A stretch of 64,000 nucleotides of DNA from Ovis canadensis. Its lineage: Eukaryota; Chordata; Mammalia; Artiodactyla; Bovidae. A model generated the notes under the pieces. The model saw nothing but the letters and a program-made list of their open reading frames with translations, made no database searches and was not told the origin of the DNA. Shown here in pieces: positions 58,701-64,000 of the stretch. Position numbers and translations under genes: made by a program. How positions within the stretch are numbered: the first letter of the stretch is position 1; each line of letters starts with the position of its first letter. The stretch covers positions 131,165,384-131,229,383 of the forward strand of contig NC_091250.1 of NCBI RefSeq assembly GCF_042477335.2, written 5' to 3'.

Positions 58701-61700
58701 GGGTGGGGCCCGGGGAGAGCTGCAGGTGGTCGGGGCACACTGGGTGCTCAGGACCCCGGATCAGGGCTCTTCTGGGCTGGATGAGGAGGCAGGCCTGGAG
58801 CTGAGCTTGGCTGAGCGCAGAGGCGGCGGCTCCCTTCAAGGGAGGCGTGTCCCCCGGGGCTGCGAGTGAGCCTGGCGGTGTCTCCAGGCCTCGCCTCACA
58901 AAGGCACCGTAGCCGGGGTTGTGTCTGGGCCCTGGGGCCTCAGCAGCTCAGGGTCCCTGCGCCTCTCAGGGCGTGGTCTCTGCAGCGCTTGACTCGTTCT
59001 CGTCGTTTCTGACGACATACCCACCTTAACCTTTGGTTCCCAAAATTCATCGTTTCAGCATCCAGGCCGAGGGATCGACGTCCGAAGAAGAAAAATCTGG
59101 GACATGTACGGACCCCAGACCCGCCTAGAGGTACTGGCTCTGTCCCTTCGCTTGACCTCAGCAGGCTGCCCCCAGTGCGGTTGTTTCCAGGAGAGAGTCT
59201 GTGTGTGGGGGGCCAGTCAGAGGTGCTGGTAACCGCAGCACCCCACACTCGGCTCGCTGCTCTGAGGCTTGAACGGAGGATGCTCCCTTAGGCCTTCCCT
59301 GCCTCCGGTTATATTGAAAGGTCACTGACTTTAGACCTTCCCTGCCTCCGATTATACTGAAGGGTGGACGCCCCCTTAGACTTCCTGCCTCCGATTATAC
59401 TGAAGGGAGGGCGCCCCCTTAGACTTCCTGCCTCCGGTTAGACTGAAGGGAGGGTGCTGGCCTCCGGAGCGGGGGTGCTGTCTTGGCCCCGGGTCTTCTG
59501 CGGCTGCTTTGGGGGCATCCGCTCTGGAGCCTGCCGCAGGCTGCAGTTGAAACATTCCTTTGGCAGTGGGTGCCCTCCCTGCGGGGACCGGTTCGGGGCG
59601 GGGGGCAGTGTGGACAGTCCTGCTCTGAGTAGCGCCAGGAGAAGCCTCTAGCTAGGGATAGATTGTCAGGGAGTCAGAGGAAGGGAAGCACAGAGGCGCA
59701 GGCAGGGCTGGGCTGCGGATGTGCGGATATCTCGTGGAGACAGCATGATGGCTTCCAGCTCTCTGGCCGCCGGGTCTCAGCTGTGGCCGCAGGGCTGCAG
59801 TCAGCCCCACCGAGGTCTGGAGCAGGTCCAAGCTGTCAGACAGGGAGGTATCTCGGGGGCAGGCAGGTGGGCATCTCCCCCACAGCACCTACCCGGCAGG
59901 TCTGGGCTCCAGCGTTTCCCAGCCTCAGCCTCTCATCCAGACCTCCAGGTCAGCAGGGAAACACCCGGCCCTGGGGCTCCGTCCTTGGCTCTGGAGTGCC
60001 GTGGGGGCTGCTGCTGCCCAAACACCCACATTGCCTCCAGACCCTCGTCCCCCTGCTGATAAGATGCGTGGGTGTGGCTAGGACACACCTCTCTTCTGCA
60101 CGAGGACAGGACGCTGACTGACAAGTGGGAGAAGCATTTACTTTTCAGTGTGGAGGACGTCAGGAGCCTGTGGAAGTGGAGAGAAGCTTGTAGTAAATCC
60201 CAGAAATTCAGGGGCCAACTGAGCAGTGGTTCTTTGTCTCATACCCTCTCCCACAACCCCAGCATTAGCCTCACTGTGTTTGAAACATATCTCCGATATA
60301 TTATTTCACCTGTGAATAGAAAACAAAGTTTTCAAGACTATGTTTTCTCTTCACTTTTCTTTTAAAGTTGAGAGTAGTGTTGCCAAAAATTAAAAAGGCT
60401 GGAGGAAGTGGCGTTTATTGCAGCTGCCCGGCACCTCTTTACTGTTTAGGTTTTCATTATATATTTACACTCTGCTTTATGCTACAAGGGTTTGCACTTG
60501 CTTACATAGTCAAACAGGGCTTCCCTGATGGCTCAGTGGGTAAAGAATCTCTCTGCTCTGCAAGAGATGCAGGTTCAACCCCAAGGTCAGGAAGATCCCC
60601 TGGAGGAGGGCCTGGCAACCCACTCCGGGATTCTTCCCTGGAGAATCCCATGGACAGAGGAGCCTGGCAGGCTACAGTCCATGGGGTTGCAAAGAATCAG
60701 ACATGACTTAGCAACAGGGATATGTTCACAGATGACAACACATGACAATATCTAAAAAGTCTCAGGTTTGAAGAACTCTGGTAAACCAGGGAACGGACTC
60801 CTGCTAGGGGTGGCTCTGCAGATCCATACGCGGACTGTGTGTTCTTACACAGGTAATGAAGTTGGGCTCTGAATTGCAATACGAGACTGATGATCAAAGC
60901 TAAGGGAGTAACATGGTTGTTTTCACAATCCCGTGTGTCCCAGGTGAAGAAGCAAGATAACTTCTTCACGTGGAAAGTTCAGATAGCAGTTGAGTAGGCT
61001 GTCTGTTCAAGTCCTGTCTCTATGGAAGCTGGCTGCATTCTATGCCCCGTGCAGGACAGGTAGAGGATTCTACTTCTTTTTTTTACTTTGGGGGCCTTTT
61101 TTTCAAGTTGAAGTATGAAAGTGTTAGTTGCTCAGTCATGTCCGACTCTTTGCAACCCGTGGGCTGTAGCCCACCAGGCTCCTCTGTCCATGGGATTCTC
61201 CAGGCAAGAATACTGGAGTGGGTAGCTACTCCCTTCTCCAGGGGATCTTCCCGACTCAGGAATCGAACCCGGGTCTCCTGCATCGCAGGCAGATTCTTTA
61301 CTGTCTGAGTCTCCAGGGAAGTGGTAATGTTGGGTTAGTTTCTTTTCTACAGCAAAGGGATTCGGTTATTCATGTGCGTATTTTCCACATCCTTTCCCAT
61401 TCCGGTTTATTGCAGGATATTGAATGTAGGTGCTGTGCAGCAGGGCCGTGTTGGTTATCTGTTGGCTGTACAGTGGTCTATACATGCTGATCCCAAACTC
61501 ATAATCTACCCCTCTCCCACCCCTTTCCCCTTTGGCAACCCTAAGTTTGTTTGCTGTGTCCGAGAGTCTCTTTCAGTCTTGGAAATAAGTTCATGTTTGT
61601 TGTATTTTAGGCTCTACACGCAGGTGATCCCTCTTGATGTTTGCTTTTATCCAACTTGCTTCACTAACTGTGGTCATTTCTAGTTCCATCCATGTTGCTC

Positions 61701-63230
61701 AAATGGCATTACTTCAGTCTTCTTATCACTCCGCTGCGTGTGTGTGTGTATGTGTGTGTGCGTGTCTGTACACGTACACAAGTGCTCAGCGCTTGTCTGT
61801 TTCCTACTAAACAAGTGATCTCCATGAACAGGTGCAGTCTGGACATTCAGAGGCCAAGTCTGCGATACAGCTTTTTTTTCTGATGCCTCATTTGATTATA
61901 AGCTAGAGGTGGTGAAGGAAAAAACGCGTGCTTTTGATAACAGCACCATGAGGATCACAAAATGTCTTAACTTTGTTTGTAAAACTCTGTATCAAAAGAA
62001 TTATTGCAGTTTGCTGCATTCAAATTTTCAGTTAAAGCTTTTTTCTGAAACAGGTGGGGCTTTGCTTGCTTGCCTAGGGGGCTGCATTCTTTAGTTTTAG
62101 AATTAGGAGGATGTTGAGTGTCTGTATAGACTCTCCTGTCTCTCCAGTTCTTACTGACAGATAAACTATTGAGACTGTTGACTTCAGTAATTAACGAAGT
62201 AATTAATGAAGGCCTGCTAATTAATTAACTAGCAGAAGGGATAGGTGTTCACTGAAAGTTCTTCAATCATAAAAACAAGCTGTTCCCAGCTTAACCACAG
62301 ACATCGTCCCAGTGGCGAACACGCTTGTTCCGTGGGCAGAAGCTTGCTGCCCGAGTGCTCACACGAGGTCGTGTTGTAGCAGCAAAGGCTGGTGTGCATT
62401 GTGTCTGTGGATTCTGCCTGCACTGTCTCTCTCCGCTGCTGCGCTTCAGGCTGTGGGTTGACGGGCTGTCGAGGTGTAAATGCATCAGGCTGCGCGGCAG
62501 GCCAGCCTCAGACCTCCCTGCTTCCCGCTCGCTCTGCAGGCCCTTCCTTGCTCCCGTGAGTGCACTCCTGCTGAGGCGCTTCAGTCCTGCCTGACTCTTG
62601 CAACCCTGTGGACTGTAGCCCTCCAGGCTGCTCTGTGCTTGGGATCGTCCAGGCGAGAATGCTGGAGCGGGGTGCTGTTTCCTCCTCCAGGGGCTCTTCC
62701 CGACCCAGGGATCAAACCCACGTGTTGTCCATCTCTTGCGTTGGCAGGCAGGTTCTTTACAGTTAGCGCCACCTGGGAAGCCTTCCCTGCTCCCATCTTC
62801 TGCCAAAAGTAAAGCAGTTCACATGGCCCCCATGTCCTTCATGTAAAAAGGGTGTTTTTAATTATGAGCAGCTGATGAGCACTCAGAAGGGTGGTGTTCG
62901 CTCCTCGGGTAATGGTGCTCATACCCTCAGGCGGGTGGGCTGGGCACACGCGTTCCTCACTCCTGGCCCAGCCTTTTTCCTTCTGCAGGTGAAGACCCAC
63001 AGCCCTGAGGGGCTGAGACCTGCCCCGGGCAGCTGTGGTTCTGAGGGGCTGCGGTCTCTGCCTCCTCGCATGCTCTGCTTTCATGGACTAGATGTTCAGT
63101 CTTGTTCTGCGTCTCTCTTTTAGGAAAGTGCAATCACACCAAATGATAAGACCCTTTTCCCTGACGTCGACTGGCTAATCGGTAACCATTCTGATGAGCT
63201 GACGCCATGGATCCCAGTCATTGCGGCCAG
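49089..63230 (+). CDS. TRMT44: tRNA (uracil-O(2)-)-methyltransferase, 5' part of the spliced CDS
   Basis: Seven exons (49089-49740, 51918-52032, 54585-54804, 56888-56956, 57912-58019, 59059-59130, 63124-63230) join in frame to 447 residues plus two bases. The product is the vertebrate relative of yeast Trm44, which methylates the ribose 2'-O of U44 in tRNA-Ser in the cytoplasm using AdoMet. Exon 5 carries the AdoMet motif I (VDLGCGNG, residues 371-378), followed by [16 protein letters not shown] and [16 protein letters not shown]. The first 217 residues form a poorly conserved Gly/Pro/Ala-rich N-terminus. All splice sites are GT/AG and no exon carries a stop. The C-terminal part is right of the window. 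The match to the known protein is very clear. Confidence 0.96.
49452..49475 (+). repeat. GCC-rich trinucleotide run coding (Ala)8
   Basis: Six GCC codons, then GCG and GCT, in TRMT44 exon 1. A candidate length-variable site. Confidence 0.9.
49853..49982 (+). mobile_element. Bov-tA SINE in TRMT44 intron 1
   Basis: gagtgggaaatggcaacctc to gagtcagacaccgactgagc. Confidence 0.85.
49983..51269. other. TRMT44 intron 1, with one SINE fragment
   Basis: A reverse BovB/ART2A-like fragment lies at about 50525-50640 (ccaagtcttgtctgactctt, then ggagtttgctcaaattcatg). The remaining GC-rich sequence shows no other feature. Confidence 0.6.
51270..51640 (+). mobile_element. BovB 3' end
   Basis: ttttgaactgtggttttgga to ggtcactaagagctggaccc, with gatggttggatggcatcaac between. 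Confidence 0.92.
51918..52032 (+). CDS. TRMT44: TRMT44 coding exon 2
   Basis: 115 nt. Completes Asp218, then residues 219-255 and two bases of Trp256: [18 protein letters not shown], then [12 protein letters not shown]. The acceptor is ctttctccccag and the donor is TG followed by gtaagt. Confidence 0.96.
52033..54584. other. TRMT44 intron 2
   Basis: A forward MIR relic lies at about 52705-52800 (gcagtgtgaccttgggagtg, then tcacctatgaaacacg). A CCCCGCC-rich stretch lies at about 53640-53680. Several open frames of up to 166 codons occur on both strands with no family resemblance. Confidence 0.55.
54585..54804 (+). CDS. TRMT44: TRMT44 coding exon 3
   Basis: 220 nt. The first base completes Trp256, then residues 257-329: [20 protein letters not shown], then [23 protein letters not shown] and YKAMVK. 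The acceptor is cttattttcaaag and the donor is AAG followed by gtgatt. The frame stays open into the intron but leaves the family sequence there. Confidence 0.96.
54805..56887. other. TRMT44 intron 3 with CHR, Bov-tA and MIR elements
   Basis: A reverse CHR SINE lies at 55575-55695 (ttccctgaccagggattgaa, then ccaaccactggactgcca). A Bov-tA lies at 55840-55975 (ggaggctggcgggctgcagt). A reverse MIR relic lies at about 56540-56680 (tgctttacaaatagggagat). T-rich runs occur at 55020-55055 and 55728-55742. The rest is unassigned. Confidence 0.65.
56888..56956 (+). CDS. TRMT44: TRMT44 coding exon 4
   Basis: 69 nt, 23 codons, residues 330-352, from [16 protein letters not shown] to IAAYLL. The acceptor is attttgtag and the donor is CTG followed by gtaaga. 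Phase 0 at both ends. Confidence 0.95.
57042..57236 (+). mobile_element. Bov-tA SINE in TRMT44 intron 4
   Basis: gggcttccctgatagctcgg to agagttggacctgactgagt. A worn MIR-like stretch follows at about 57420-57580 (gtttccttatctatgaaatg). Confidence 0.9.
57912..58019 (+). CDS. TRMT44: TRMT44 coding exon 5 (AdoMet motif I)
   Basis: 108 nt, 36 codons, residues 353-388: [17 protein letters not shown], then [19 protein letters not shown]. The D-L-G-C-G-N-G loop binds AdoMet in class I methyltransferases. The acceptor is gttgactttag and the donor is GGG followed by gtaaag. Confidence 0.96.
58020..59058. other. TRMT44 intron 5, nothing recognised
   Basis: GC-rich, with several chance open frames on both strands. 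No repeat family or conserved protein segment is seen. Confidence 0.55.
59059..59130 (+). CDS. TRMT44: TRMT44 coding exon 6
   Basis: 72 nt, 24 codons, residues 389-412: [18 protein letters not shown], then PQTRLE. The acceptor is tcgtttcag and the donor is GAG followed by gtactg. The acidic Asp after GRGI is positioned like the AdoMet ribose-binding residue of the fold. Confidence 0.95.
59275..59458. repeat. Minisatellite of about 45 bp, four units
   Basis: Units share ccttagacttcctgcctccg, then attatactgaagggagg, with length and base differences; the two right-hand units are the most alike. Confidence 0.88.
59459..60515. other. TRMT44 intron 6, nothing recognised
   Basis: No repeat family or conserved coding sequence is seen. 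Confidence 0.5.
60516..60720 (+). mobile_element. Bov-tA SINE
   Basis: gggcttccctgatggctcag to aatcagacatgacttagcaa. Confidence 0.92.
61107..61320 (-). mobile_element. Bov-tA SINE
   Basis: agtgttagttgctcagtcat to ctgtctgagtctccagggaa. Confidence 0.92.
61330..61740 (-). mobile_element. L1 fragment (ORF2 end/3' UTR, reverse)
   Basis: Reverse L1 words: tacagtggtctatacatgct, ctctttcagtcttggaaata, ggtcatttctagttccatcc and atgttgctcaaatggcatta. A (TG)n run follows at 61737-61765. Confidence 0.75.
61766..62564. other. TRMT44 intron 6 continued, nothing recognised
   Basis: AT-rich stretch around 62140-62230 (taattaacgaagtaattaat) and otherwise unassigned sequence. Confidence 0.5.
62565..62785 (-). 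mobile_element. Bov-tA SINE
   Basis: tgctgaggcgcttcagtcct to agcgccacctgggaagcc. Confidence 0.88.
63124..63230 (+). CDS. TRMT44: TRMT44 coding exon 7 (last in window)
   Basis: 107 nt, residues 413-447 plus two bases of Arg448: [20 protein letters not shown], then [15 protein letters not shown]. The acceptor is ctctcttttag and the donor is AG followed by gtgagc. The [11 protein letters not shown] block is a strongly conserved part of the Trm44-type methyltransferase domain. Confidence 0.96.
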
Positions 63231-63377
63231 GTGAGCTGATGGGCCTTTTGGCACCATGGTGGCTGGGGATGTCCCGTTGCCTCAAGTCTCGCTGTCCAGA
63301 CCCATAGCTTCTGGCTGCTCGTGGCTGTTGAGCGCTTAAACGCGGCTGGGTTACTCTGTCGAGATGATGGCATATTG

Positions 63378-63495
63378 CTGCTACTGCCAAGTCGCTTCAG
63401 TCGTGTCCGACTCTGTGACCCAAGAGACGGCAGCCCACCAGGCTCCTCTGTCCTTGGGATTCTCCAGGCAAGAACACTGGAGTGGGTTGCCATAT
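63378..63495 (-). mobile_element. Bov-A2 unit
   Basis: tgctgctactgccaagtcgc to gagtgggttgccat. Confidence 0.88.
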
Positions 63496-63659
63496 TGGCT
63501 GTATTTAAATTTAAAAATATAAAGTAACGTAAGTGGTTCACGCGTTCACATCGTATTTTTGTTGCGATTCGTTCTATCGTGTTTGTGTCCAGTGTTGAGA
63601 TGTGTTTTTCCTGGGACGCTTTCTCACAGCAGGAGGGACTGCCTGTCAGTATAAAGACG

Positions 63660-64000
63660 CTCTGCTGGTTCCGGTGATTCAGTGTTAGTTTCAGGTGTAC
63701 AGTATAGTGACTGAATGTTTTCCCTGGTTGTACTGTCTGTAGTTACCATAAAATACATAAATATAAAATATTTTATATCATAAACTATCGTGAAGTGCTG
63801 TGCTGCACAGCGTGCCCTGTGTCTTGTTGAACTTGGACAGGGTCGTCTGTATCTCTTTCCTCCCCGACCCCTGCCTTGCCCTCCCACCGCCCGCCACCGC
63901 CCGCTCTCCCCACGGTGACCACCGCTTCATTCTGTGTGTCTGTGACTCTGCTTCTTTGTTACCTCCATTCAGTTTTTTTGATTCGGCGCACAAGTGACAG
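63660..64000 (-). mobile_element. L1-like fragment (reverse)
   Basis: Worn reverse L1 words: gtgttagtttcaggtgtaca, atagtgactgaatgttttcc and ccttgtgtcttgttgaac-like text. It continues past the window edge. Uncertain in extent. Confidence 0.5.

Overview
The window is nuclear DNA from a ruminant, most likely a bovid. It is dense in families typical of ruminants: Bov-tA and Bov-A2 SINEs, BovB (RTE-clade) LINEs, CHR SINEs and ruminant LTR elements. Two spliced genes can be read exon by exon. Every junction I could place preserves the reading frame. The species cannot be fixed from the sequence alone.

Layout: the left part (1 to about 25.7 kb, minus strand) carries the first eight coding exons of ACOX3, the peroxisomal branched-chain (pristanoyl) acyl-CoA oxidase. 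They encode about 352 residues; the C-terminal half lies beyond the left edge. The right part (49.09 to 63.23 kb, plus strand) carries the first seven coding exons of TRMT44, the putative tRNA(Ser) U44 2'-O-methyltransferase. They encode about 447 residues, including the AdoMet-binding motif; the rest lies beyond the right edge. The genes are head to head, as I recall for human 4p16.1. A GC-rich promoter at about 48.96-49.09 kb, with YY1, ETS, GC-box and mirrored CRE-like sites, probably serves both. If so, ACOX3 has an untranslated first exon there and a first intron of about 23 kb.

That presumed intron (25.7-48.9 kb) is full of nested mobile DNA. It holds a decayed L1, an unexplained CpG-rich island with a palindromic CRE (29.1-29.5 kb), two BovB copies in opposite orientation, and a decayed class II (betaretrovirus-like) endogenous retrovirus at 36.5-44.1 kb. 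The retrovirus keeps gag, pro and pol remnants but has essentially no env. A MAGE-family retrocopy abuts its truncated 3' LTR, and the whole composite splits an older Bov-tA SINE.

The most striking object lies in the ACOX3 intron between coding exons 5 and 6. It is a retrocopy of the bicistronic, imprinted SNURF-SNRPN transcript (15.79-17.19 kb) with a 12-bp target-site duplication and poly(A) tail. Its SNRPN frame is broken, but its 71-codon SNURF frame is intact and its leader is still CpG-rich. It runs antisense to ACOX3 and sits inside an old L1 that is also split by an LTR. Other notable structures are a (TG)15 tract in place of the polypyrimidine tract of ACOX3 coding exon 6, a 40-bp minisatellite starting at the donor of exon 8, and a poly-alanine codon run in TRMT44 exon 1.

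Repeat boundaries are approximate (tens of bases), family names come from recognition by eye, and no alignments or searches were run.
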